Source: Limnoperna fortunei (lineage: Eukaryota > Mollusca > Bivalvia > Mytilida > Modiolidae). Taken from it: a DNA stretch of 64,000 nt. The stretch is from NCBI GenBank assembly GCA_944474755.1, contig OX104115.1, positions 50,895,648-50,959,647 on the forward strand, in the 5' to 3' direction. This document shows, piece after piece, positions 1 to 11,400 of this stretch. The notes beneath the pieces are model-generated. The model was given only the letters and a program-made list of their open reading frames with translations. It was not told where the DNA came from and searched no databases. How positions within the stretch are numbered: position 1 is the stretch's first letter; each line of letters begins with the position of its first letter. Made by a program: the position numbers and the translations under genes.

Positions 1-372
1 TTGAACCCACATAGAAGAGTTCCAAAACACTATGAATATGGTCATCGAAAACTTAATATTGTCCTAACCCAATTAAGATGTTCAGCATCAACATTGAATT
101 ATGACCTATACAGGGTAAATATTTTATCTGATCCATCTTGTCGATGTGGATCTGATCGTGAAGATTCAAATCATTACTTCTTGGAATGTTCGAAGTATGC
201 TAACATTAGGAATAGATTATTTCAAAACCTTCAGTGGCTGCCAATCTATTGTCCAGTAAATTTAGAACTTCTTACATTTGGTAATTCGCTTTTGACTAAT
301 GAGCAGAACGAACTAGTTTTTAAGCACGTCTTTGAGTATATTAAAGGGTCAGAAAGGTTCCCGATTGTTTGA
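1..372 (+). CDS. LINE ORF2 C-terminal fragment (zinc-knuckle-like end)
   Basis: This frame is open from base 1 to a TGA at 370-372 and gives 123 residues. It carries the Cys/His pattern found at the C-terminus of many LINE ORF2 proteins: CRCG, then about 11 residues later HYFLEC (residues about 48-63). This is the presumed nucleic-acid-binding end of the polyprotein that copies the element's RNA. Nothing upstream is visible, so the start is unknown and the base-1 codon is not a real start. The visible part has no internal stop. Whether the full copy is intact cannot be judged from here. Confidence 0.72.
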   Translation: MNPHRRVPKHYEYGHRKLNIVLTQLRCSASTLNYDLYRVNILSDPSCRCGSDREDSNHYFLECSKYANIRNRLFQNLQWLPIYCPVNLELLTFGNSLLTNEQNELVFKHVFEYIKGSERFPIV

Positions 373-672
373 TTCTTTTCACAATGTTTTTAAATCACAC
401 TCATCATCACATCTATCATCTATCATCTATCCTCTATTTTCTCTCTATTCCTTTTTTTCTTTAATATTTGTCAAATGTTTTATTTTATCCCTTAAGGTTC
501 ATTTCTAACAAACATAATATAATTTGAATTGTATTACTATGTATGCTGCTCCATCAATATATTTTTGTAACATACTGTATATTTGGAGAAGACTTCATAA
601 GTTTGATTAACTTGTGTCTTATCCTATTTGCATATTTGAGCAAATAAAATATGTTTAAACTAAAAAAAAAAG
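1..672 (+). mobile_element. 3' end of a non-LTR retrotransposon (LINE)
   Basis: The window opens inside the C-terminal part of a LINE ORF2, followed by about 300 bp of AT-rich 3' UTR. It ends with AATAAA-like sequence and a run of ten A at 662-671, which looks like a retrotransposed poly(A) tail. The 5' part, including the endonuclease and reverse transcriptase, lies outside the window. Its A-tail differs from the TTA-repeat tail of the LINE at 22-24 kb, so it is probably another family. Confidence 0.75.
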
Positions 673-2094
673 GGAGAGTTAAGTGAATAACATGTACAAT
701 GTATATAATTTGAATTGGTACATAGAGAACAAATGTTAGAAAGTAAGGCAGTTTGTATGCAAGAATAAAAAGGGAAGAATTAGTGCTTCAAATACATGTA
801 TAATAATAGTATAGTGCTGTTATATAAATCTCATGTAAATAAAGAACATAAACGTATTTTGTCTTTAGATTTCTATTGCAATGAACTATATTTTTTATGA
901 TTTAAGTGGGGAACAATAGTGCCATAATGGCATTAAAATATATATATTACATAATTATGTTATTGCTTTAATATAACATGTTAACCAAGAGCACAATTCA
1001 TAAATAAATTCTAAATCAAAATCATAGACATACATCAAAATGTTAAATTAATTTCTTAAACAAAAATACAAAACATTTTAAAAGCAAGTTGGTACCAATT
1101 GACCAAAGTTGGGACAAATTGGAATTGGGACCAGTTGACTTGTATCCCATGCAATCAATGTTTATGATTGGCTAACATTTTACAAAAATCATCAACAAAA
1201 AGGGAAAGTGCAAATTTGGAACTTGGTGAAATGGCAAATGTAAGGTCTCCTACAAAGTTCATCATTTCGTACTAATCAAAAGTGAAACATTGTCGCCATG
1301 GTCAATACATATTTCTTATTAGCTGAAATACAAAAAACTATCTCTAAAAAGTACAGTTCCAACTGTTTTGTAACTTGGTACACATTATGTAACGTTTCTA
1401 CACATTCCGTATTTAGTCATGATAACAAAGCAAAATAAAAAAATCTCCGAAAGTCCATATGTATTGTGCGGTCCCCTACAATTTTTCCTCACTTCGTCAT
1501 GATCGTACAAATAACACTGTGCTGCCATGGGCCAGAGACATACAGTAATTATCATGGGCAATCCTTGTTTCTGACTATCTTCTCCTTTCAAGCTATAAAC
1601 CTTAATTTATTGTTACCATGCAGGACTCGAGTGTAATCAAACATCAAAATTAATATTTCTGGTTGGCTAGTATGTTCAATTTTGTTTCTTGTGAAATTAT
1701 AAAGGCAATTCAATAATTTATTCTATGAAATTATATAGATTTTCCATTTAATTTTTTGAAGTTATGCTAATGTAGTGTCAAATACGGCTACCGAGCAAAG
1801 AGGTTGGGGGGGGGGGTGGCGTAGGGTACACTTAAAATCTCTTTTTCCAGCCGTTCTTTCAAAGATTGCCAACATACACTTTATTTGTTGTATACAAGAA
1901 GGTGAGCGATACACGTCATCTAAAGACGCCAGTTTATAGTCGACACTGGTTTCATAATTGCCACAAGATGGATAAAGTACAATCTGATGTTGCAATGCAA
2001 CAAGGTCAAATACGAGTTATCCAAAAATTGTATATATATGGTTTGTTGAATGGTGTTTCAGCAATTCTTCATTTGGGGAGTCCTACCGAATACA
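673..2094. other. Gene-free AT-rich interval
   Basis: I see no exon with plausible splice sites here, and the short ORFs look random. A G-tract of about eleven lies near 1806-1817 without a recognisable partner end. Confidence 0.5.
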
Positions 2095-2248
2095 TTCGGT
2101 AGGACAACTGGCATCTTTGTCAACTATGATTGGTGTCTGGTACAAACTGCCCGCAGTGAGTCTCTAACCCACAATCTTAGTGTTGACAGACCACTTGATC
2201 AATAGTAGTAGATGACCAACTTCCTTAACCACTCGGCTACGTGGCCCC
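2095..2248 (-). mobile_element. tRNA-derived SINE, minus strand, 3'-truncated
   Basis: On the minus strand it begins GGGGCCACGTAGCCGAGTGG, a tRNA-like box A head. A box-B-like region with the motif ACTCACTGCGGGCAG follows, then the element-specific body. It matches the head and body of the better copies at 16788-17055 and 53568-53832 but lacks the tail. Confidence 0.72.
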
Positions 2249-2494
2249 TGATCATATTCGGTATAGTTATTGCAGACACAGGTGCACCTGCGATACTGAT
2301 AAATATATCTATTATAGTTGAATAAAACATGACCTATTTACCTATATTATGAATATCATGACAGGAATCGAAACTCGCATCGTTTTAGAATGTGCAGGCT
2401 TTATTAGGTGTTGTAATGTTGCAACATCGTCCTATATTAGTCCATGCACGCAAATAGAAGTAAGAAATCAAATTGGCTATTACGTGATATACCC

Positions 2495-2800
2495 CACGGG
2501 GGGGGGGGGGATGGTAACTTGGTATATATACAGATGTGACCCTTTTAAGCTCTCAAAAATTTTCATTGAAAAATGTATCATTGGATAGTTGTAAATTATC
2601 TTAAAATATCCATGCCTCAATTTTCATCTTAAGTCCATGCAAACCACGGTGATTTAACTAACAGAGTGTTCCATTAACATTACTTGATCATTTTTGTAGT
2701 TAATAAACTATTTTGTCAATGGGGATGTGCAATAATAAAATATATGAATAAGTCCTATTTAATAATTCGAATATGATTAGGTCTCGTTTCATAACGTCCT
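2495..2800 (+). mobile_element. Non-autonomous DNA transposon with CACGGGG-tract end, truncated copy
   Basis: The left end is CACGGGG plus a long G run, then GGTAACTTGG, as in the complete copy at 50716-51160. The two stay alignable for about 300 bp; both contain, for example, TCAATGGGGATGTGCA and ATCCATGCCTCAATT. The C-tract right end is missing here. There is no coding capacity. Confidence 0.68.
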
Positions 2801-3944
2801 AAAATGTTGTCATTTTGCGACCGAAATCGTAAACTTTTTCAAAAGTAATTTCCACTAAATCCAATGAATGATGATGCTAAATAATAAACGGTATTTTGTT
2901 TAAACAATATCATTTGTTTATTACTAGTATTTAGTATCCTCATTCTTACTTGTGACCATCGGATCCGAATGTTCGTTAAAAGTCCCTTTTGCTGTTTACC
3001 ATTCTTTTGGCCATTTGAAGTCATTTTAGTGAATACAGAGAAATAGTTTGTCCTATCTAGATTTTATATGTTTTTACGGGACGGCACTAAGCCGGTCCGT
3101 CATATGAAATGAGTTTGAAAACGTTTCATGATTTGCTGCAGAGGTTTAATTAATTTACTGCGGTTAAATTATAATTTAAAAAGAAAACAAACAAACAAAC
3201 ATTAGAGTTGTACCAGTGTTATTACTTATGCGTAATATTTAGTAGATATTTTTAGATTAATGTGGTTTTTTGCAATGCAATTTTTAATAATTGTTGGGGG
3301 CTAGCAAAAGTCGGTCACATTTCGTTTACGATATTATTTTTAGAACATGTTGTCTCGATCATGTCTACGTACATTTGTTGATAAATTTCATACTGACAAT
3401 ACATTTAGATCTATGTATAATTTATTTTGTGAATTCTGAAATATCAGAAATACAACGTTTAGTTCTTTGTAGGTTGAAAAAAGACATGAATGTCGGTTAT
3501 ATTGCAATGCTATTTTGAGATTAGACTGGGAACAATGTACCATGTTCGTACAACCATGACAACGATTAACATCAAATTTTACATTATTTTTTTGAAATTT
3601 CAAAATCATATTCTATTTCTAATAAAGTCGATAAAAAATAAACTCAATCAGAGAGTCTGTTTAAATATTGTCGCTTCAAGCGTTCAACGTAAACGGTAAC
3701 CGTGTGCTTCTATCCTTTCGAAATCCGAGATCTTACATGCATTATGTTTTGCTGTTGTTCCTTATTCATCACAACAAGTGTTAATTCAATGACAGTTTTA
3801 TGTCTCTTTGTTACCTACACCATGGAAGGGATGTTTTTTATGCAGCAAACACTGGATTATTTACTATGGAACGCGGTAGCTGTCTTTACATATGGATTTT
3901 GTCTATATCCGGTGGTATCGACATTATATTCGGTAGAAACATGT
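2801..3944. other. Gene-free interval before the minisatellite
   Basis: Short overlapping ORFs occur on both strands, but none has domain-like composition or convincing splice borders. I see nothing to annotate. Confidence 0.45.
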
Positions 3945-6230
3945 TTATATTGAGTGCTTATGTCTTTATATTGAGTGCTTATGTCTTTATATTGAGTGCA
4001 TATGTTTTAATATTTAGTGCTAATGTCTTTATATTTGGGTACTTATGTCCTCATATTGGGTGCTTATGTCTTTATATTGGGTGCTTATGTCTTATATTAA
4101 GTGCATATGTTGTATCTATATTATATTGCGTGCTTATGTCTTTATATTGAGTGCTTTTGTTTTTATATCGAGTGCTTATGTCTTTATATTAAGTGCTGAT
4201 GTCTTTATATAGAGTGCATATGTCTTTATATTGAGTGCTTATGTCTTTATATTAAGTGCATATGTCTTTATATTGAGTGCATATGTCTTTATATTGAGTG
4301 CTTATGTCTTTATATTAAGTGCATATGTCTTTATATTGAGTGCATGTCTTTATATCGGGTGCTTATGTCTTTATATAGAGTGCATATGTCTTTATATTGA
4401 GTGCATATATCTTTATATTGAGTGCTTATGTCTTTATATTGCGTGCACATGTCTTTATATTGGGTGCTTATGTCTTTATATTGCGTGCTTATGTCTTTAT
4501 ATTGAGTGCATGTCTTTGATTGCATATGTCTTTATATTTAGGTGCATAAGTTGTATCTATATTATATTGAGTGCTTATGTCTTTATTTTGCGTGCTTATG
4601 TCTTTATATTAGGTGCATAAGTTGTATCTATATTATATTGAGTGCTTATGTCTTTATATTGCGTGCTTATGTCTTTATATTGAGTGCATATGTCTTTATA
4701 TTAAGTGCATATGTTGTTTCTATATTATATTGAGTGCTTATGTCTTTATATTGAGTGCTTATGTCTTTATATTTAGTGCATATGTCATTATATTGTTTGC
4801 ATATGTCTTTATATCGGGTGCTTATGTCTTTATATAGAGTGCATATGTCTTTATATTGAGTGCATATGTCTTCATATTGAGTGCTTATGTCTTTATATAG
4901 AGTGCATATGTCTTTATATTGAGTGCATATGTCTTTATATTGAGTGCTTATGTCTTCATATTGCGTGCACATGTCTTTATATTGGATGCTTATGTCTTTA
5001 TATTGCGTGCTTATGTCTTTATATTGAGTGCATATGTTTTAATATTTAGTGCTAATGTCTTTATATTTGGGTACTTATGTCCTCATATTGGGTGCTTATG
5101 TCTTTATATTGGGTGCTTATGTCTTTATATTAAGTGCATATGTTGTATCTATATTATATTGCGTGCTTATGTCTTTATATTGAGTGCTTTTGTTTTTATA
5201 TCGAGTGCTTATGTCTTTATATTAAGTGCTGATGTCTTTATATAGAGTGCATATGTCTTTATATTGAGTGCTTATGTCTTTATATTAAGTGCATATGTCT
5301 TTATATTGAGTGCATATGTCTTTATATTGAGTGCTTATGTCTTTATATTAAGTGCATATGTCTTTATATTGAGTGCATGTCTTTATATCGGGTGCTTATG
5401 TCTTTATATAGAGTGCATATGTCTTTATATTGAGTGCATATATCTTTATATTGAGTGCTTATGTCTTTATATTGCGTGCACATGTCTTTATATTGGGTGC
5501 TTATGTCTTTATATTGCGTGCTTATGTCTTTATATTGAGTGCATGTCTTTGATTGCATATGTCTTTATATTTAGGTGCATAAGTTGTATCTATATTATAT
5601 TGAGTGCTTATGTCTTTATTTTGCGTGCTTATGTCTTTATATTAGGTGCATAAGTTGTATCTATATTATATTGAGTGCTTATGTCTTTATATTGCGTGCT
5701 TATGTCTTTATATTGAGTGCATATGTCTTTATATTAAGTGCATATGTTGTTTCTATATTATATTGAGTGCTTATGTCTTTATATTGAGTGCTTATGTCTT
5801 TATATTTAGTGCATATGTCATTATATTGTTTGCATATGTCTTTATATCGGGTGCTTATGTCTTTATATAGAGTGCATATGTCTTTATATTGAGTGCATAT
5901 GTCTTTATATTGAGTGCTTATGTCTTTATATAGAGTGCATATGTCTTTATATTGAGTGCATATGTCTTTATATTGAGTGCTTATGTCTTCATATTGCGTG
6001 CACATGTCTTTATATTGGATGCTTATGTCTTTATATTGCGTGCTTATGTCTTTATATTGAGTGCATGTCTTCGAGTGCATATGTCTTTATATTAGGTGCA
6101 TAAGTTGTATCTTATATTGAGTGCTTATGTCTTTATATTGAGTTCTTATGTCTTTATATTAAGTGCATATGTCTTTATATTGAGTGCATATGTCTTTATA
6201 TCTATATTATATTGAGTGCTTTTGTCTATA
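3945..6230. repeat. 21-bp minisatellite array of about 2.3 kb
   Basis: A basic unit close to TATATTGAGTGCTTATGTCTT is repeated about 100 times, with point variants (GCTTATG/GCATATG, TTGAG/TTAAG/TTGCG) and occasional short insertions such as TTGTATCTATATTATAT. Because 21 bp is exactly seven codons and the unit lacks stops in some frames, long spurious ORFs arise on both strands. They read as SAYVFIL heptads on the plus strand and YKDISTQ heptads on the minus strand. I treat these as consequences of unit length, not genes. Confidence 0.95.
3995..6060 (+). repeat. Two near-identical 1,033-bp higher-order units within the array
   Basis: The variant order in about 3995-5027 recurs almost exactly 1,033 bp later, in about 5028-6060. 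Irregular features such as TTTGGGTACTTATGTCCTCA and TTGTTTGCATATGTC recur at the same offset. Only a few single-base differences were seen (for example near 4090 and 4871). This implies a recent duplication of a block of about 49 units, or possibly an assembly duplication. Confidence 0.88.
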
Positions 6231-6309
6231 TGCTAAGCTCTTTCATTATTATATTCAGTAGACGTATCTATATATTAAGTGTCTTTTTCAATATTGCTGG
6301 ATAGTTGAG

Positions 6310-6585
6310 GCTTGTTTTGGGTATATTGGGATATAGGATATTCATATATTTTGTTCATGGGATACGGGATATTTGAGGCAACACTTACTGCGATATGGGA
6401 TATTTAACCATTCTATTTACAGGGATATGGATATTTTGAAAAACACTTTTTCGGATACAGGATATTTGATGAAAAATTTACGGGATATTGGATATTGGAA
6501 AAACACACTTTTTCGGATACGGGATATTTGATGACAAATTAATGGGGATATGGGATATTGGTAACCCCCCCCCCCCCCCCTAAAC
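6310..6585. repeat. Degenerate GGGATAT/GGATATTTGA repeat block ending in a C-tract
   Basis: Short irregular repeats of the type GATACGGGATATTTG and GGGATATTGGA run to about 6560. GGTAAC and a run of about 15 C follow. Units are about 45-65 bp apart and imperfect. Confidence 0.7.
6340..6434 (+). repeat. 95-bp direct repeat, copy 1
   Basis: It is identical over 95 bp to 6971-7065. This copy lies inside the GGGATAT repeat block; the second abuts the SAM-like fragment. Confidence 0.9.
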
Positions 6586-6801
6586 AAGCAACATTATTTA
6601 TATTACTTTGACTTTGCATTATATCATTGTATATTCGGTTCATTTATCTGATTTATCATTATGCTAGGTGTGTTTTTGTGGTAATTGATTTATATTCGCT
6701 TGAAATTAGTTGAGTTACTGCAATCGACTGATCGACTGGCTAGCCTTTTTTACTGTACACCACGTGCACAAGATCCCGCCTGTCGTCTGCAGCAAACAAT
6801 C

Positions 6802-6987
6802 ATGATGGAGTCGAATGGGATTGTAGTGAATGCTAGATTACAGGTCGCTTTAATGAGAGTTGGATTAGGGACACTCATACAAAAGTTCACTGAAGAGAGG
6901 ATAGGCGATGCAAATTTCAATTACCTTACTGATGCAGATCTTAGCAGACTGGTAGTTGAAAATGGTGGCAATTCATATATTTTGTTC
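6802..6987 (+). pseudogene. SAM-domain-like coding fragment (probable orphan exon)
   Basis: From the ATG at about 6802 the frame reads about 55 residues resembling the second half of a sterile alpha motif domain. A leucine-rich helix (LMRVGLGTLIQKFTEERI) is followed by NFNYLTDADLSRL, the classic 'LxxLTxxDLxxLG' turn and last helix. SAM domains mediate protein-protein assembly. The expected glycine after the final leucine is replaced, and the frame then runs into the 95-bp repeat and stops. No clear donor follows, and no partner exon was found. It is probably a stray or broken exon of a SAM-containing protein. The family call rests on motif similarity only. Confidence 0.42.
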
Positions 6988-7065
6988 ATGGGATACGGGA
7001 TATTTGAGGCAACACTTACTGCGATATGGGATATTTAACCATTCTATTTACAGGGATATGGATAT
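6971..7065 (+). repeat. 95-bp direct repeat, copy 2
   Basis: It is identical over 95 bp to 6340-6434 and directly follows the SAM-like coding fragment. It contributes the last codons of that open frame before a stop at 7036-7038. Confidence 0.9.
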
Positions 7066-8300
7066 GCACGAATTTTGAATATAAACATACGACACAAATA
7101 TCACATTACTTATATACTGATGAACAAGGAAGTATTACACAGAATTAAGTACAATAGCACTTACAAAGTGTAACTAAATTAGATAAGAATTTCCTAGTAG
7201 ACTACGGTTATCTAATTTTATATCATATTAATCAACAGAATAACTTCATGTCATAACAAAATATACAGTTTCGTGGATTTACAAACTTTTGTCAACATAT
7301 GAAAAATCAAGAAATACACAGGAAGTGAAGTTTTCTAAACTAAATTGTTTACCACAATACTCAGTTTATAGTAGCATAAACAGTATTTTTAATTGTAAAA
7401 CAAATTGTTGTCAATATATCAAAACCGTCCACAAATTAAGAATATGCACGAAGCTAAGAATGTCAACGATAATGAATAAAACTACAGACCAAGTATTCTA
7501 GACATTGAGTATTTAAAAAAATTGATAAACTAACACAATAAAAAAGTGACATTTTGTCACAAAAGCGTACATTGATCATGCAACGTATTGAGAGCTAAGA
7601 AACTGTGTCACAGAGACACCACGATCGACACACATTGGTAAATACCCCCACCCCCTTTTGACTCGAGCGTGGAATATTTGGCACAGTTCTAGTGGTCTTC
7701 ATAAAAAGCTGACGGTAGACGGACGGACGGACGAACAGACTGAAAATGTATATCGTCTATAAAACGCAAGGAAACACTACACCACCTAATAGTAAAAATA
7801 CACTGACCTTATACATGACACGTATGGCGTTCCATATAAAACAAAAAATGCTTTCATTTTTTACTTTTTCAATTCATAACACTTTACTTGAGTCCTCTTT
7901 ACACTAGAATGAAGCATTATAATCGAAGTCAGTTATGGGTACATAGTTCCCGCCAAAAATATATTACTTACCCAAACATTTAAAATAATAAACAACATTT
8001 CAATATCAATAGAAAGCGACAAATATAAAAGTACTAGATCTTTCATTTTCGTTTTAAGTTAAATAAAAAATATACTAATTCTGAGCTATGTTGTGTACAC
8101 GGTAAGGAAACAGTGAATTTACCGATTATCCTAAACAAACTTTCAACTTATTTTTGTATACCTATTTATTGGTAACATATATATACATTACAAACATTGA
8201 TCTATATATGTGTACCACTATCTGAATTTGTTATCAGTCAATACAAGCCCACGAACCCAGTAGTTTGTGGATTTTTATTGTGGAAAATTACTTCAAAAAT
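7066..8300. other. Interval upstream of the EXPERA gene
   Basis: This AT-rich stretch presumably contains the EXPERA gene's promoter and 5' UTR. I see no firm TATA box or start site. Near 7720 is a GACGGACGGACG run, a tract often seen in invertebrate repeats. No coding region is supported. Confidence 0.4.
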
Positions 8301-8454
8301 ATGGCTGGTTCGCCTGTGAAAATATCCGAATTACCAGGATGGATTTTAAATTGGTTCCTTTTAACAGCAATTGTGTGCACATGGGACGCATCGTTCATTT
8401 TATGTCGACCCCACAGTCTCCCAGGAGGAGCATGGCACGGATTTTGGTATTTGT
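8301..8454 (+). CDS. EXPERA-like gene, coding exon 1
   Basis: It runs from ATG at 8301 to the donor GTAAGT at 8455 and encodes residues 1-51 plus one base of codon 52 (Tyr once spliced). It covers the N-terminus, helix 1 and the RPHSLPGG loop. The frame also continues upstream to 8265, but only through non-ATG codons. Confidence 0.8.
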
Positions 8455-11400
8455 GTAAGTACTGTATACATTTGATTTTTGTTATTGATTTTTAATTTAA
8501 AGGATATTTAAAAAGATTGCGTGCAATTTAATATATGTATGTACAAATTGTGGACCAAGGTATAAGTACAATTTATTTATTTAATAATATCTCCAGTTAG
8601 GGGTGCATTCGGTTTCATTATATATTCGTGTACTTATTTATCATTCAGTTTCTCTCATCATCTCAGTCTCTATTTCTAATTTGCTTCTAATACATTTTTC
8701 GATATTAAAAAAAAATAAATTTCAAATTCTTTTTGTCTACATTTAGATGCTAAGTCTAACCTGTCTCCTTATAATCCTAAAAACTAACTGTATGAATTTT
8801 TCGAACTTGAGTCTGAGTTTTATTTAGTTTTTTTGTTGTTGTTGATTCGTTGTAAATTGTTTAGTAGACTGAAATACCATATAGTCTAATTACCATAATT
8901 TACATAATATACACACAATGTTTTGGTATTAACAAAATTATTGTTGAATACACGACAAGACTAGTACCGGAACATTACACATGTAAAAAAACCTCAGATA
9001 GACTAAATTACAACGATAGCAATGCAGACTCATTGTGTCATAACAAACTAGGTAACCTCGAAAACCGCCACTAGTCAATATCATGTAGGTCTCGACGACT
9101 TGAAAACTTGAACACGAGCAAAAAGCCACTAGTCAATATCATGTTGGTCTCGACGACTGAAAGCCAATAGTCAATGTAGGTCTCGACGACTGGAACACAA
9201 AAAAGCCATTAGTCAATATCATGTAGGTCTCGACGACTGGAGCAACAAAAAAGCCACTAGTCAATATCATGTAGGTCTCGACGACTGGAACACAAAAAAA
9301 GCGACTAGTCAATATCATGTTGGTCTCGACGATTGAAAGCCACTAGTCAATATCATGTTGGTCTCGACGACTGAAAGCCAATAGTCAATGTAGGTCTCGA
9401 CGACTGGAACACAAAAAAGCCATTAGTCAATATCATGTAGGTCTCGACGACTGGAGCAACAAAAAAAGCCACTAGTCAATATCATGTAGGTCTCGACGAC
9501 TGGAACACAAAAAAAGCGACTAGTCAATATCATGTTGGTCTCGACGACTGAAAGCCATTAGTCAATATCATGTAGGTCTCGACGACTGGAGCAACAAAAA
9601 AAGCCACTAGTCAATATCATGTAGGTCTCGACGACTGGAACACAAAAAAGCGACTAGTCAATATCATGTTGGTCTCGACGACTGAAAGCCACTAGTCAAT
9701 ATCATGTTGGTCTCGACGACTGAAAGCCAATAGTCAATATCATGTTGGTCTCGACGACTGAAAGCCAATAGTCAATATCATGTTGGTCTCGACGACTGAA
9801 AGCCAATAGTCAATGTAGGTCTCGACGACTGGAATACAAAAAGCCACTAGTCAATATCATGTTGGTCTCGACGACTGAGAGCCACTAGTCAATATCATGT
9901 TTGTTTCGACGACAGAAAGCCACTAGTCAATATCATGTAGGTCTCGACGAAAGGAACACAAAAGCCACTAGTCAATATCATGTAGGTCTCGACGAAAAGA
10001 ACACAAAAAGCCACTAGTCAATATATCATTTAGTACTTCGACTTGAAGGCGAAGTATGAAACAATAATTTGTAAAGTAATGTAAGAGATAAATAGTGTTA
10101 TAATCTTTATGTATTACATTGAAAGGTAAATTAAAATCATGCAAAAATAACCTAGTTTTGATCGAGCAATTTAACATATTTACAAAGTGTCGTCTAGAGT
10201 AGAATAAAGGAAGGCAGTACATACTAGAAAAAATTCGTAGTCTGTTTTAAAACAATATATGTTTATCGGTTGAGTAATAGAGCAGTGTACCTCGTTAGTG
10301 CAATAGTACCCAACTGAGTGCAATCAGTGTACATACGTCAGTTTTAATATATGACTGGTTAAATACTAAATGATAAAATTACCTACACATAACAACGGCA
10401 TGTATCCAATAAATTGAGGACAATGTAATCAATGTTGTCGCATATTGAAGCATCTCATACACCATGGATTTTTTTAAATTTATTAACTTTAGGTAATCAA
10501 GAGTTCTCGCAATCACAAAGTACATACGACGAGATTTTTTTCCCCAATACAATGCACTAGTTCGTTGAAACCATCCTTCAGAGAGTAGGTTTTGTGTTTT
10601 TAGATCGTTCCTCACCATTAAATTAATCAGTTATTAGAAAATAGTTATATGTACTATTTTTTCATGTTTTTTTCTACCTAAATGTAAGTCTTTAAAATTG
10701 CGTACATACCTGCTTACATTTCAGATTATGGGTCAATTTTTTAAAGGATTGCTTGAATATGTTTTGAAACGTCGCGTTATCATAAAATGTCACTTTTTCG
10801 ACACATTGATTTGTCTGTTTAATCGCAGTAAACATATGTCTTGTAAATGCAGCTAAAAAGGCGTCTGTTTGTTTAGAAATAACGGCTACACGTGCAGTGC
10901 TCTTCTTTTTATCCTGAAATCATTACAGTTGCAATGCACTTTGGAGGAACTTAGTAATGATATGCGTCTGTGCGTCCGTGTGTCGTGTGTCCTTCCGTCA
11001 CACTTTTGTTGCACAACTCCTCTGAAAGCGCTAAACGGATGTTATTCTTTAATCACCATATGTAGATGATTATATTGCAACATTTTTATTCGACCAACTT
11101 TATAGGGGTTATGAGACTTTATCGACTTTGTGCATTTTAGGTCAAAGGAATTTTTCTGGACACATCTCCGCTGAAACCGCTTGACGGATTGGTTTGGTAG
11201 AATTAATTGTTATAATGGGTAGATGTACATACTGTACCGTCATTTTGATTTGTCGAATTTTGTAGGAGTTATGGAACTTTTACCGTTTCAGCAATATAAT
11301 ACAATATAAGATCGTGTGGACACATCTCCCCTGAAACTGCTCGACAAATCGCTTTAATATTTGGTAGGATTAATCGTTATGATGTCTAGATGTGCATACT

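Noticed and set aside
4231..6080. Long ORFs with SAYVFIL or YKDISTQ repeats as protein genes
   Set aside because: They follow from a 21-bp unit with no stop in some frames. They occur in several frames on both strands and restart in each block, so I annotate the array only.
9062..10020. CRISPR-like array
   Set aside because: The whole unit including the spacer repeats, the spacers are A-rich variants of each other, and the setting is eukaryotic. The same applies to the 52-bp array at 42.8-43.9 kb.
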